Below are positions 1 to 8,925 of a DNA stretch of 64,000 nt, piece by piece. The stretch's first letter is position 1. Each line of letters starts with the position of its first letter. The notes beneath the pieces are model-generated. The model was given only the letters and a program-made list of their open reading frames with translations, was not told the DNA's origin and searched no databases. A program made the translations under genes and the position numbers. The stretch comes from Bacteroidota bacterium (GTDB lineage: Bacteria; Bacteroidota; Bacteroidia; Flavobacteriales_D; Sanyastnellaceae): the NCBI GenBank assembly GCA_027622975.1, contig JAQBVN010000004.1, positions 61,442 to 125,441 on the forward strand, written 5' to 3'.

Positions 1-1139
1 CGGTCTTGTTTCCACAAGACACGGGGATATTGGACGTCTACAAGGCCTGACACAGCGACCATGACGATCGCCGCCAAGACAGCGTTGGGTAAGTGGAAAA
101 ACAGAGGAGTCAACGCAACCAAGGTCAAGGCGATGACCAGTGCGGCAATCCATGCTGTGACAGGAGTTTTTCCACCCGATTGCTCTGTCACAGCCGTTCT
201 GGAAAATCCACCTGTCGATGGATAGCTCTGGAAAAACGATCCCACCACGTTGGCAAGCCCCAAAGCTCGAAGTTCTTGGTTGGCATCGACCTCGTAGTCA
301 TGCCGTTCTTCGATGGCTTTGGCCACGCTGATGGCTTCCATGAACGCCACCAGCGCAAGTGTCAGGGCTGTGGGAAGGAGGGTTTGGATGTCCGAGGGAG
401 TCCACACTGGCATTCTCCATCCCGGCAGGCCTTGAGGGATTTCCCCAACCACACGAATTCCCATGTCCTGGAATCCCAAATCCCACGAGGCCACGATGCT
501 GACGATGACCACCGTCAATGCTGCCGGTATGCGCGGAGCCCATCGTTTGAGCCCCACCAAACCTGCAATCCCCGTCATCCCGACCAAGAAGGTCGGCAGG
601 TTCAGGTTTGGCATGGTTTCCAACAATCCGTCAAGCAAGGTGTGAATCTGGTTGCTCCGCACACTTTGAATGCCAAGCAAATGGGGCAGCTGGTTGAGCC
701 CGATAATCAAGGCGGCTGCGCTTGTGAACCCATTGATGACTGGCCGCGAAAGAAAATTGACCAAGAAGCCCAGCCGCATCATTCCCATGCCCCATTGAAG
801 CAAACCCATCATCAAGGCGAGGAGCAAGGCGAGCGAGATGTATTGTTCGGAACCAGCCAAGGCGAGTCCCGTGAGTCCCGCTGCGACAAGAAGGCTGTCC
901 ATGGCCACCGGTCCCACAGCGAGATGACGTGATGTCCCCAAGAATCCGTACACGATTTGAGGAAGCAAAGCCGCATAGAGTCCATACACCACGGGTAGGC
1001 CGGCGATCATGGCGTAGGCCATTCCCTGGGGGATGAGCATGATTCCCACTGTCAAGCCGGCGGGCCAGTCACCTCGCCAATCGGCTCGAGAATAGGTGGG
1101 AAGCCATTGAAGAAAGGGGAGAGACAAGAGGGACTTCAC
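1..1139 (-). CDS. SulP-family inorganic anion transporter (C-terminus outside window)
   Basis: The reverse strand encodes about 379 residues of an integral membrane protein that runs off the left edge. Just after the start comes the SulP opening: a short cytosolic segment with DWRGDWPAGLTVG, then LIPQGMAYA and LPVVYGLYA, then many hydrophobic helices. Family members move sulfate, bicarbonate or other anions across the inner membrane and usually end in a STAS domain, which would lie beyond position 1 here. I chose the GTG at 1139 because no ATG, GTG or TTG occurs in frame just upstream and the N-terminus then matches the family. The substrate cannot be inferred. Confidence 0.85.
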   Translation of the reverse strand, partial: MKSLLSLPFLQWLPTYSRADWRGDWPAGLTVGIMLIPQGMAYAMIAGLPVVYGLYAALLPQIVYGFLGTSRHLAVGPVAMDSLLVAAGLTGLALAGSEQYISLALLLALMMGLLQWGMGMMRLGFLVNFLSRPVINGFTSAAALIIGLNQLPHLLGIQSVRSNQIHTLLDGLLETMPNLNLPTFLVGMTGIAGLVGLKRWAPRIPAALTVVIVSIVASWDLGFQDMGIRVVGEIPQGLPGWRMPVWTPSDIQTLLPTALTLALVAFMEAISVAKAIEERHDYEVDANQELRALGLANVVGSFFQSYPSTGGFSRTAVTEQSGGKTPVTAWIAALVIALTLVALTPLFFHLPNAVLAAIVMVAVSGLVDVQYPRVLWKQD

Positions 1140-1241
1140 GGGGAGAAGGAATCGGGGTGTGCCCGCGAATGTAGGGTTTGAATGTGGCTTCGTTTGTGAC
1201 GAGGGTGACCAAGTCGTCAGGCGGACCGAGCCATGAAACGC

Positions 1242-1895
1242 CTAGAATTCATGCATGTGCACGGCGTTCCGATGCAGGCTCAAAATCCCTTCCCGCTCCA
1301 GACTTTTCAGCAACCGAGAAATGACCACGCGAGACGTGTGCAGGTCGTTGGCAATGTCTTGGTGAGTGGTGTGAAGTTTGGTGTCTCCCTGAATTTTGAC
1401 CTTGTCACTCAGGTATCTCTTCAAGCGCGTGGGCAGGTCCATGAAGGCCAGCGCATCGATCGCGGTGAGCATTTCTTCCAAACGAGATTGGTAGCTCTCC
1501 ATGACAAATGCAGACCAAGAAGGGAAGGTGCGCATCCATGTTTGACCCACGGCTGCAGGAACCATCACCAAAGTTGTGTCGCGCTCTGTGACCGCGCGAA
1601 TGCTGCTTTTGGTGCTGCCCATGTAAGTCCCCATGGAAAGTGCACAGCTGTCGCCAGATTCCAAGAAATACAACAGAATTTCATCCCCTTCTGGGTCCAA
1701 TCTCATGATTTTGATCGCCCCTTCGAGCAGCAAGGGAACCGCATCCATGTGTTGACCAACATCCATCAGCATGGTGCCTTCAGGGACCCGCATGTGGTGT
1801 CCATGAATGAACAAATCCTCGAGCAAGGGGGCTTCCAAGATTCCGGAAAAGCGGGCGCGCGCTTGTTGATGCCAATCGATGGGGTTCGAGGTCAT
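1242..1895 (-). CDS. Crp/Fnr-family transcriptional regulator
   Basis: A 217-residue protein with an N-terminal cyclic-nucleotide-binding-like beta roll (about residues 20-120, including LLLEGAIKIMRLDPEGDE) and a C-terminal Crp-type helix-turn-helix (about 150-215, with THQDIANDLHTSRVVISRLL). The length is normal for the family. It lacks the N-terminal cysteines of oxygen-sensing Fnr, and the residues that would contact cAMP are not conserved, so the effector is unknown. It lies between the SulP gene and the tRNA pair on the same strand. Regulation of the SulP gene is possible but only inferred from position. Confidence 0.88.
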   Translation of the reverse strand: MTSNPIDWHQQARARFSGILEAPLLEDLFIHGHHMRVPEGTMLMDVGQHMDAVPLLLEGAIKIMRLDPEGDEILLYFLESGDSCALSMGTYMGSTKSSIRAVTERDTTLVMVPAAVGQTWMRTFPSWSAFVMESYQSRLEEMLTAIDALAFMDLPTRLKRYLSDKVKIQGDTKLHTTHQDIANDLHTSRVVISRLLKSLEREGILSLHRNAVHMHEF

Positions 1896-2018
1896 GTGCC
1901 TTGGTTTTCTTGGCCAATATCCGAAGGAGTGGACGAAATTGGGTTGTTCAAAGCCGCCTACTTACACGGGGCTCCGAGGCCAAATGAAAAACGGACAGCC
2001 ACTGCTGTCCGTTTCCGT

Positions 2019-2102
2019 GCCCAGGGTGGGACTCGAACCCACACGCCCTAAACGGACACATGGCCCTCAACCATGCCTGTCTACCAATTTCAGCACCTGG
2101 GC
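2019..2102 (-). tRNA. tRNA-Leu (anticodon GAG)
   Basis: A class II tRNA on the reverse strand. The acceptor arms GCCCAGG and CCTGGGC pair over seven bases, the D-loop has the AATTGGTAGAC pattern of leucine tRNAs, the anticodon stem CATGG/CCATG encloses the loop TTGAGGG (anticodon GAG), and there is a long variable arm and a GGTTCGAGTCC T-arm. The 3' CCA is not encoded. It lies 25 bases downstream of tRNA-Lys and is probably co-transcribed with it. Confidence 0.95.
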
Positions 2103-2127
2103 GGTGCAGGGCTCATGCCCTCAATGT

Positions 2128-2200
2128 GACCCGGCTGGGACTCGAACCCAGGACCCTCTCATTAAAAGTGAGATGCTCTAACCGGCTGAGCTACCAGGTC
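2128..2200 (-). tRNA. tRNA-Lys (anticodon TTT)
   Basis: A 73-base cloverleaf. The acceptor arms GACCTGG and CCGGGTC pair with one G-T wobble, the D-arm is AGCTCAGCCGGTTAGAGC, the anticodon stem TCTCA/TGAGA holds the loop CTTTTAA (anticodon TTT), and the T-arm has GGTTCGAGTCC. CCA is not encoded. A promoter-like pair of elements lies just upstream (2224-2253, reverse strand). Confidence 0.96.
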
Positions 2201-2223
2201 GTGCGCCCTTCGCTAAGGGGGGG

Positions 2224-2253
2224 CAAAGATAGACAGATTTCCTGACCCACAAA
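2224..2253 (-). promoter_or_regulatory. Promoter of the tRNA-Lys/tRNA-Leu unit
   Basis: On the reverse strand a TTTG (2253-2250) is followed after 18 bases by TATCTTTG (2231-2224), matching the Bacteroidota housekeeping promoter (-33 TTTG, -7 TAnnTTTG). Transcription would begin roughly 15-20 bases before tRNA-Lys. Confidence 0.75.
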
Positions 2254-2357
2254 TTTTCCAGTCATTTTCTGCAGCCTGTTCTTGAGCGTGTCTAGGGGAT
2301 GCAACCTGTGATTGACAAACTGCGACTACCTTTCAGCCGCGTTACACGCGACCTGCA

Positions 2358-2795
2358 ATGATGAAGCCCATGCGAACATGTACAACCTTGGGGTGGCCAA
2401 CTCTCGGCGCCACCATGTTTTTGTGGAGTCTGACAGCCTCCTCAGCCGCCCAACAAGCCCTCGACTTGCCGGGAATGGCCGAAGTCAGAATTCACCACGA
2501 CCTGTCTGCAACAGAGTTGAACGCCACGTGGAGAGATCATGCGCGTCATGCCGTGCTCATCACGCAAGGATGTGTGGAGGTGACTCAACCCAAAGAGACG
2601 CTGGCAACCCACGATGTCATGTGGGCCACGAAGGCGGAGTGGACCGAGGCATTGTTGACTGGAGCCATCCGGCCGTCCCATCAACCCATGGCGTATCCGC
2701 TGGCGGGTGGAACTTGGGTCGTGTTGGCTTCTGAGGAAAGCGTGGAGCGTTGGTTGGAGCAATACATGTTGAACGCAGAAGCCTGGATGAAATGA
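2358..2795 (+). CDS. Hypothetical secreted protein
   Basis: A 145-residue protein that I do not recognise. The N-terminus is a plausible signal peptide: basic MMKPMR, then a hydrophobic stretch, then SSAAQQ as a cleavage region. The rest is soluble with no clear motif. Its stop codon overlaps the start of the following large T9SS-type protein as ATGA (2792-2795), so the two are probably translationally coupled. This suggests a shared envelope role, but that is inference. A TACCTTTC element at 2327-2334 could be the -7 box of the pair. Confidence 0.6.
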   Translation: MMKPMRTCTTLGWPTLGATMFLWSLTASSAAQQALDLPGMAEVRIHHDLSATELNATWRDHARHAVLITQGCVEVTQPKETLATHDVMWATKAEWTEALLTGAIRPSHQPMAYPLAGGTWVVLASEESVERWLEQYMLNAEAWMK

Positions 2796-4930
2796 ACCCA
2801 TTGCACTTGATTCGTCTGACCGGGACGTGCCTCCTGATGGCTTGGGCCATGGTTGCACACGCTCAAATACCCATCAGCAATGAGGGCACCATCACAGGAT
2901 GTGGTGATGCCTTGGTCGACTCCGGAAGCTCCACGGGTCCTTATGGAGCCAACGAGGATTTCACCATCACGCTTTGCCCAGAGGCACCAGACACCACCAT
3001 TTGGATTGAGTGGTCTGTGTTTGACCTCGATGTGAACGCAGAAGTGACAGTCCACAACGGGAACAGCACGGCCTTTCCAATCCTTGCGCAGGGTACTATT
3101 GACCAACTTCAGAACACCATTCAAGTGGCCACAGAAGCCAACCCTTCCGGGTGTTTGACCATTCACTTCACCTCTGGGGCTGGGAGCAGTGGCAATTTCG
3201 CAGCAGGCATCAACTGTGGACAACCATGTGCTTTGCCGATGCCGATGATTAACACCGATGATCCCGCCCCTTACAGGGTCTGTCCGGGTACTGAGGTACT
3301 CTACGACGGCACCGATTCCTATGCCACTGGGGGGGGGAGCATTGCCCATTGGCAGTGGGACTGGGAGGGTGATGGAGTCATTGATTTTGAAGGAGACTCT
3401 GGTTGGGCGAGTCATGCGTACACAGAACCGGGCATCTATCGACTGCAAATGCACGTGGTGGATGACCAGGGATGTGAAAGCATTGAGCTGACCAATTACA
3501 TTGTGCAGGTGAGCACGGATCCTTTGTGGACCATGGACCCGTTGAACTACACGACGTGTACCAACAACCCTGTGAATTTGGCGGTGGGTGTGGAAGGACA
3601 AACCTTCACCCTCGAGCCGTCTGTTGATTTTGGGGGAGGTCTATTCATCCCTGACCAACCGGGTCAATGTTTCACCAGCGATTTGACCTTTACTCAATTC
3701 ATTCCGGGTCAATTGGTGGGAGATGGCAACGATGCCTTGGAGTCATTTTTCATCAACTTCGAGCACAGCTACATGGGTGATTTGACCATTCGGTTCATCT
3801 GTCCCAACGGACAAAGTGTGATGGTCCACCAGCAGGGTGGTGGTGGGACATTTCTGGGAGTGCCAGTGGACGACGATGCGGATCCCGATACCCCGGGACA
3901 GGGCTTTGATTATTGGTGGTCCCCCGATGCAACGAATGGGACGTGGGCCGCAAACTTGGGAGGGACTCTTCCCTCTGGGACCTATGAAAGTGTTCAGACT
4001 TGGAACAACCTCGATGGTTGTCCTCTCAATGGGGTCTGGCAAATGGAGATTTGTGATTTGTGGGGGTCAGACAATGGATTTGTCTTTGATTGGGCCATCA
4101 CGTTTGCGGACAGCTTATACCCTCAGGAGTTGAGCTTTACGCCCACGTTTGGCTTGGCATGTGACAGCACCTTTTGGACAGCTTTGGAATTTGACCAGAG
4201 CAGCGCGGCCTTGAACGGATGGGATTGCGCCAATTTGACTGTGACCAATCCCAATTCTGGGATTCAAACGTACACGGCTCATGCCGTGAACAATTTTGGT
4301 TGCGAGTATACCCAAGATGTCACAGTTGAATATGTTGCCTTTCAACCCGCCATCAATGCCAACCCAGACATTTATTGCGGTGGTGTTCCTGTGGAGTTGA
4401 CAGCAGTCGTCAACATGGATGGCGAGGGTCAGGCTGTGTATTCGTGGGGACCGGCAGAATTCTTGTCAGACACACTGGGCTCCACGGTTTATGCGGAGGG
4501 CATGGAAGGTCCTGAGTACTTTGTGATGCAAATCGCCCAAACGTTTGAGGATTACGACGGCTTGGTGTGCACAGCAACCGCCGATTTGTTGGTGGGTACG
4601 TGCGAGATTGTGATTCCCAATGTCATATCTCCGTTTGGAACCAATGGAGAAAACGATACGTTCCGGATTGAGGGAATTCAGTCCTACAAGGATGTGGAAC
4701 TCGTCATTGTCAACCGTTGGGGCAATGTTGTCTATGAAAGCCGTGATTTTGGAGATGATGCTCCATGGGATCCGGCTGCGGACAACGCCTCATCAGGAGT
4801 GTACTACTACGTTCTCACCATCCCCGTTGAAGATGGTCCATTGGTTGTCACCAATGTGGATGGTGAAGGGGTCGAATACGATGGACAAGGTCCCTTTGTG
4901 TTTGAAGGGATCTTCCACGTGGTGGACTGA
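2792..4930 (+). CDS. Large secreted protein with CUB-like, PKD and P-domains and a T9SS type B sorting domain
   Basis: A 712-residue exported protein. In order: a signal peptide ending near MVAHAQ (residue 23), a CUB-like domain (about 25-150), a PKD domain with a WQWDWEGDG core (about 160-250), a proprotein-convertase P-domain-like region (about 270-440, GDLTIRFICPNG and GVWQMEICD), another immunoglobulin-like stretch, and a C-terminal gliding-motility-associated domain (about 610-712, VIPNVISPFGTNGENDTF and NRWGNVVYES). That C-terminal domain directs type IX secretion and cell-surface attachment in Bacteroidota. No catalytic domain is visible, so an adhesin or matrix role is likely. I use the ATG at 2792, which overlaps the upstream stop, because the reading frame upstream of it lies inside that gene. 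Confidence 0.85.
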   Translation: MNPLHLIRLTGTCLLMAWAMVAHAQIPISNEGTITGCGDALVDSGSSTGPYGANEDFTITLCPEAPDTTIWIEWSVFDLDVNAEVTVHNGNSTAFPILAQGTIDQLQNTIQVATEANPSGCLTIHFTSGAGSSGNFAAGINCGQPCALPMPMINTDDPAPYRVCPGTEVLYDGTDSYATGGGSIAHWQWDWEGDGVIDFEGDSGWASHAYTEPGIYRLQMHVVDDQGCESIELTNYIVQVSTDPLWTMDPLNYTTCTNNPVNLAVGVEGQTFTLEPSVDFGGGLFIPDQPGQCFTSDLTFTQFIPGQLVGDGNDALESFFINFEHSYMGDLTIRFICPNGQSVMVHQQGGGGTFLGVPVDDDADPDTPGQGFDYWWSPDATNGTWAANLGGTLPSGTYESVQTWNNLDGCPLNGVWQMEICDLWGSDNGFVFDWAITFADSLYPQELSFTPTFGLACDSTFWTALEFDQSSAALNGWDCANLTVTNPNSGIQTYTAHAVNNFGCEYTQDVTVEYVAFQPAINANPDIYCGGVPVELTAVVNMDGEGQAVYSWGPAEFLSDTLGSTVYAEGMEGPEYFVMQIAQTFEDYDGLVCTATADLLVGTCEIVIPNVISPFGTNGENDTFRIEGIQSYKDVELVIVNRWGNVVYESRDFGDDAPWDPAADNASSGVYYYVLTIPVEDGPLVVTNVDGEGVEYDGQGPFVFEGIFHVVD

Positions 4931-4935
4931 GTGGG

Positions 4936-6888
4936 TTGAAAAACACGGACGCCATCGACCTCATCCACAAGTGGACGCAGGCTCTTCTTGCTGAACGTGA
5001 TGAAGAACGATCGCGCTTGCAATTGCTCTTGCAGGATACTTCATTAAAGTCTCGCAGAGCCGAGGGTGTGACTTGGTCTCCCGTCTCCGTGGTTCGAGCT
5101 GAATATGCATTTGGAGGGGCCAAATGGTCCTTGGAGTGTGGTTCGGGGGGTGGGACCGAGGGAGCATTCAGGGCAGGAAGTGCCGTGTTGTTAACCCCCA
5201 TAGGATCTCATGCTGAGGTGCAAGAGTGGGGCACATGGCCCGCACGGGTGGTGAAGATGCGGGGTTTGGCCATGGAAGTCCTGTTGGAAGGGGAAGGCCC
5301 AGAGGGCGTGGCCATCCAACATTTGAAATGGACTGTGGATGCGCGTGCCGATGAGCGCAGTTTTCAGGCCATGGCCCACGCGTTGAATCATTGGCTGAAT
5401 ACGGAGGATCCAGAACTGCGTCGATACAGGGATTTGGGGTTGGGTTTGCCTGGCGCTCTCCCTGCTCAGGGAGACCCGTCGGGTGAGGTTGGCCATGATC
5501 ATTCAGATTCATGGACGGTGATGCCTGTGACAGACCCTTCGCTCAACCAGCAGCAAGCAAACGCAGTGCGGCTCATCACCTCTGGCGGCCCAGTGACCTT
5601 GGTGCATGGCCCTCCGGGCACAGGAAAGACTCGAACGTTGGTTGCTGCAATTCAGAACTTGGTGGATGGTGGATGCAAGGTCTTGGCGGCCGCACCCTCC
5701 AACATGGCAGTGGATGTGTTGGTGGAGAGGTTGAGCCTGAATGGATTAGAGGTGGTCAGGATGGGCCATCCAATGAGGGTTCAAGAACACGTGTTGAACC
5801 GTACGCTGGACGCGCTTGTCGAAGGGGATTCCGATCATGGCCAGGTTGTGGCCCTTCGACGTCGGGCTGCTCAAGTGCAGCGAGAAGCAGACCGCTATGT
5901 TCGAAATTTTGGTCCAGAAGAGCGAAAGGCGAGGCAATTGGCTCGTTCGGAAGCCCGAAGCCTGCGAAGGGACGCCGATGACATGGAAGGTTATTTGGCC
6001 GATCGATGGCTGGCAAGAGCTCAGGTGGTGTGTGCAACGCTTGTGGGGTGTGACGACACCAGACTTCGCGACTTGAAATTTGACGTGGTGGTGGTGGATG
6101 AAGCGTCCCAAGCCCTTCCTCCGGCCACGCTCATCGCCATGCGCCGCGCCCCTCGATTGGTGCTTTGTGGAGATCCATGTCAACTGCCACCCACCGTGAA
6201 GAGTCAGGGAGGTAAGGTCTTGGAGCAGACCATGTTGGAGCGTGGACTGTTGAATGCAATTCCCGCAGTGATGTTGGAGGTGCAACATCGCATGCATGCG
6301 GACATCATGTCCGCTGGGAACGAACATTTTTACGGTGGATCATTGAGGGCTCATCCGTCCGTGTCTGATCGCAAGTTGGATGGACTTCCGCCCTGGCTGT
6401 GGGTAGATACGGCTGGATGTGGCTTCAATGAGGACAAGTTGTCTGAATCGGGAAGTGTGCGCAATGTGGAAGAAGCCGATTTTGTGGTGGCACGAGCATC
6501 GGAATGGCTTGACTTGCATCCAGGCATGACCTTGGGAATCGTCGCACCCTATGCTGCACAAGTCGAGTGTTTGACGAGTTCATGGCAACGTGCTGTGCAA
6601 GAGGGGCGCGTGTCAGGCGCGAGCGAAGTCACCATCCACACGGTGGATGGTTTTCAAGGTCAAGAGCGCGATGGCATGTTGGTGTCCTTAACCCGCAGCA
6701 ACAGCGAAGGACGAATTGGGTTTTTGGCGGAATCTCGAAGGATTCACGTCGCTCAAACCCGGGCGCGAATGGCATGCATGCTCGTTGGAGACAGTGCGAC
6801 TTTGTGTCAAGATCCCTACCTCGCGTGGCTTGTGGAATGGGCTCAACATCACGGATGCTATGACAGCGCGTGGTCTTGGCTGACTTGA
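4936..6888 (+). CDS. Superfamily I DNA/RNA helicase (IGHMBP2/Dna2/Upf1-like)
   Basis: A 650-residue helicase of the Upf1/IGHMBP2 type. It has an N-terminal beta-barrel-like region, a Q-motif/Walker A segment (NQQQANAV, then HGPPGTGKTRT near residue 230), Walker B (VVVDEASQA near 385), motif III (GDPCQLPPTV) and C-terminal motifs VDGFQGQERD and QTRARMACM (about 560-625). The family unwinds DNA or RNA in the 5'-3' direction. The start is TTG at 4936, five bases after the preceding stop. No ATG is near, and this start gives the usual family N-terminus. It may be co-transcribed with the T9SS protein upstream. Confidence 0.88.
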   Translation: MKNTDAIDLIHKWTQALLAERDEERSRLQLLLQDTSLKSRRAEGVTWSPVSVVRAEYAFGGAKWSLECGSGGGTEGAFRAGSAVLLTPIGSHAEVQEWGTWPARVVKMRGLAMEVLLEGEGPEGVAIQHLKWTVDARADERSFQAMAHALNHWLNTEDPELRRYRDLGLGLPGALPAQGDPSGEVGHDHSDSWTVMPVTDPSLNQQQANAVRLITSGGPVTLVHGPPGTGKTRTLVAAIQNLVDGGCKVLAAAPSNMAVDVLVERLSLNGLEVVRMGHPMRVQEHVLNRTLDALVEGDSDHGQVVALRRRAAQVQREADRYVRNFGPEERKARQLARSEARSLRRDADDMEGYLADRWLARAQVVCATLVGCDDTRLRDLKFDVVVVDEASQALPPATLIAMRRAPRLVLCGDPCQLPPTVKSQGGKVLEQTMLERGLLNAIPAVMLEVQHRMHADIMSAGNEHFYGGSLRAHPSVSDRKLDGLPPWLWVDTAGCGFNEDKLSESGSVRNVEEADFVVARASEWLDLHPGMTLGIVAPYAAQVECLTSSWQRAVQEGRVSGASEVTIHTVDGFQGQERDGMLVSLTRSNSEGRIGFLAESRRIHVAQTRARMACMLVGDSATLCQDPYLAWLVEWAQHHGCYDSAWSWLT

Positions 6889-6934
6889 ATATCCCAAGCG
6901 ATCACTCCATAAATTCCGAGTGAAATGGGGAGTC

Positions 6935-7486
6935 TCAGGCGGTCAAATCCGCGTCGAAGGGAGGGGCATCCACGAGGTTGTCGGCCATTTCTAGCTCCCG
7001 ATCAGCCGTGGACGAGGACATGGCTTTGGGTTGCTCTTGACCGTCTACGACTTGCCATTCATCTTGGGGAAACACCTCTGCAATTTTTTGAAAGGCAATG
7101 GATGGGATGACATAGCCTACCCCCAATTGGTTCATGTGACCTGCGACTTTGTCATAGGCGTCACGAACGTCCGTCGCGCTCAGCAAAATGTGTTGGCTGC
7201 TTTCTTTTTCCGTTCCCTTGTCCGCGTCGAATGTGCTCAATGAAACCTTGACCCGAAACCACTTGTCGCAACCCGGAAAACGAATGACTTCGAGAAGGTT
7301 GGTTTTGGTCAATTGGGTGATTTCGAAGGGTCGAATGCCCTCATACTCGCAAATTTGGGTCATTCGGGTTTCAGCTTCCGTGTAGGTGTAGGCGTCCAAC
7401 ACGAATTGCTCTACTTTTTTGATTTCGCCTCCTTCGCTGTCGAGCGCACGGTAGCTCACTTTGCAATTGAACCAGTGTTTCACCAT
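6935..7486 (-). CDS. DUF4494 domain-containing protein
   Basis: A 183-residue soluble protein of the Bacteroidota DUF4494 family. It opens with WFNCKVSYRALDSEGGEIKK and VEQFVLDAYTYTEAETRM, typical of that family, then has a second similar half (WFRVKVSLSTFDADKGTEKE). The last 40 residues are acidic and poorly conserved. Its function is unknown. A perfect -7-like element, TAGTTTCG, sits four bases before the ATG, suggesting a leaderless mRNA. It diverges from pcm. Confidence 0.8.
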   Translation of the reverse strand: MVKHWFNCKVSYRALDSEGGEIKKVEQFVLDAYTYTEAETRMTQICEYEGIRPFEITQLTKTNLLEVIRFPGCDKWFRVKVSLSTFDADKGTEKESSQHILLSATDVRDAYDKVAGHMNQLGVGYVIPSIAFQKIAEVFPQDEWQVVDGQEQPKAMSSSTADRELEMADNLVDAPPFDADLTA

Positions 7487-7490
7487 GAGA

Positions 7491-7498
7491 CGAAACTA
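7491..7498 (-). promoter_or_regulatory. -7 element of the DUF4494 gene
   Basis: Reverse strand TAGTTTCG, four bases upstream of the ATG at 7486. The spacing implies transcription starting at or beside the start codon. Confidence 0.55.
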
Positions 7499-7578
7499 CG
7501 TTGGTGCCCGCGGGAAGTTCACCGCGCGATGGTGAAAATTGCCCACAACCCATGCACATTGTCGGGGAAGGATGGCAG

Positions 7579-7586
7579 TAAGTTTA
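7579..7586 (+). promoter_or_regulatory. -7-like element of pcm
   Basis: TAAGTTTA lies five bases before the ATG at 7592. It differs from TAnnTTTG at the last base. It supports the 7592 start over in-frame codons upstream. Confidence 0.4.
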
Positions 7587-7591
7587 TCCTC

Positions 7592-8248
7592 ATGCAATTG
7601 CCTGAGGATACGTACATGCACAAGGGGCAGCGGCGTCGGTTGTTGGACGAGCTGCGTGGTTTGGGAATCAAGGATGAGCGGGTTCTGGACGCCATGGATC
7701 GTGTGCCGCGCCATTTCTTTTTGGACTCAGCATTTGCCCAATTTGCCTATTCCAACAAAGCTTTTCCGATTGCTGCAGGCCAAACCATCAGCCAGCCTCA
7801 TACCGTGGCGAAGCAGTCTGAATTGCTCGGTGCGCGTCCGGGCCAAAACATTCTTGAAATCGGGACTGGAAGTGGCTATCAATGTGCGGTGTTGTGCGCC
7901 CTAGGCTACAAGGTTCACAGCATCGAACGCCAAAAGGCTCTTTTTGATGCGGCCGGTCCTCTGTTGCGTGCCATGGGTTGGAAGCCGTCGCTGTACTACG
8001 GTGATGGCTACAAGGGAAAGCCTGTGTTTGCTCCTTTTGATGGCATCATCATCACGTGTGGTGCACCAGAAATTCCCCAGGCTCTTCTTGGACAACTTGC
8101 CGTGGGAGGGCGCATGGTCATTCCAGTGGGGGATGGAGAGGCTCAACGCATGTGGACCATTGACAGGGTCGGAGATCGGGAGTTCACCAAAAAGGACCAT
8201 GGCGTGGCTGCCTTTGTGCCCATGCTTGCCGCACGGGCACGCGACTGA
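7592..8248 (+). CDS. pcm: Protein-L-isoaspartate O-methyltransferase
   Basis: A 218-residue SAM-dependent methyltransferase that methylates L-isoaspartyl residues in damaged proteins, starting their repair. It shows VPRHFFLDSAF, the AYSNKAFPIAAGQTISQP substrate segment, the SAM-binding ILEIGTGSGYQCAVLCALG (about residues 88-106) and GIIITCGAPEIPQALLGQL. The frame stays open further upstream, but that stretch overlaps the divergent DUF4494 gene. The ATG at 7592 gives the standard family length, and family members begin about ten residues before the KGQRRRL helix. Confidence 0.93.
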   Translation: MQLPEDTYMHKGQRRRLLDELRGLGIKDERVLDAMDRVPRHFFLDSAFAQFAYSNKAFPIAAGQTISQPHTVAKQSELLGARPGQNILEIGTGSGYQCAVLCALGYKVHSIERQKALFDAAGPLLRAMGWKPSLYYGDGYKGKPVFAPFDGIIITCGAPEIPQALLGQLAVGGRMVIPVGDGEAQRMWTIDRVGDREFTKKDHGVAAFVPMLAARARD

Positions 8249-8290
8249 GCATGTCGTGGATGGTCTAGCCCGAATGAGCGGCGCGCCAGG

Positions 8291-8917
8291 TCAAAACAGG
8301 CCCTCGACCGGGCCAAGGCCCTGGCGCACAACTTCTGGCTCTCCCGAGGTGCAGTCAATCACAGTGGAGGCCTCGAGTTGCCCCATGCCGCCATCCACCA
8401 CAAGATCCACCCCATGCCCCCAGCGCTCCAAGATCAATTCCGGATCGGTGGTGTATTCTAAGAGGTCATCGTCATCGTGCACGCTGCTCACGATCAGGGG
8501 ATGAGGCAATTCACGCAGGATGGCTTGAGCGACGGGATGAGATGGCACCCGAATTCCGATGGTTTTTTTGCTGCTTCTATACAGTTTGGGCACCTCGCCA
8601 CTCGCCGGAAGCACAAAGGTATAAGGACCTGGAAGGGACCGCTTCATCAGCTTGAAGAGCGATCCGTTGAGGTGTTGGGTGTATCGACTGAGTTCGCTCA
8701 AATCGGCACACAGCAATGAAAAATGAGCCTTTTCTGGTTTCAGCCCTTTCAGACGTGCGATGCGGTCAAATCCTTTGGCATTGCCGAGCATCGCAGCAAA
8801 ACTGTACACGGTGTCGGTGGGAACAACCACAACATCCCCGCGTTGGATGGCTCCGACAACTTCCCTCAATCGGCGAGGATCTGGGTTGTTGTCATGAAGT
8901 TTGACCAATGCAGACAT
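8291..8917 (-). CDS. L-threonylcarbamoyladenylate synthase (YciO/YrdC/Sua5 family)
   Basis: A 208-residue YrdC-fold protein. Members make threonylcarbamoyl-AMP from threonine, bicarbonate and ATP for the t6A37 modification of ANN-decoding tRNAs. The family signature is clear: GDVVVVPTDTVYSFAAML, then IARLKGLKPEKAHFSLLC and LPGPYTFVLPAS, with IGIRVPSHPVAQAIL later. The HFSLLC wording is closer to the YciO branch, so the exact activity is less certain than the fold. It starts at the ATG at 8917, eight bases after the aldolase gene, and probably forms an operon with it. Confidence 0.85.
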   Translation of the reverse strand: MSALVKLHDNNPDPRRLREVVGAIQRGDVVVVPTDTVYSFAAMLGNAKGFDRIARLKGLKPEKAHFSLLCADLSELSRYTQHLNGSLFKLMKRSLPGPYTFVLPASGEVPKLYRSSKKTIGIRVPSHPVAQAILRELPHPLIVSSVHDDDDLLEYTTDPELILERWGHGVDLVVDGGMGQLEASTVIDCTSGEPEVVRQGLGPVEGLF

Positions 8918-8925
8918 GGACTCCG

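Noticed and set aside
93..932. 279-residue plus-strand open frame at the left edge
   Set aside because: The reverse strand encodes an uninterrupted SulP transporter over the same bases.
1233..2051. 272-residue plus-strand open frame opposite the Crp/Fnr gene
   Set aside because: It is the antisense of a clear family protein and of tRNA-Leu, with His/Gln-rich composition typical of shadow frames.
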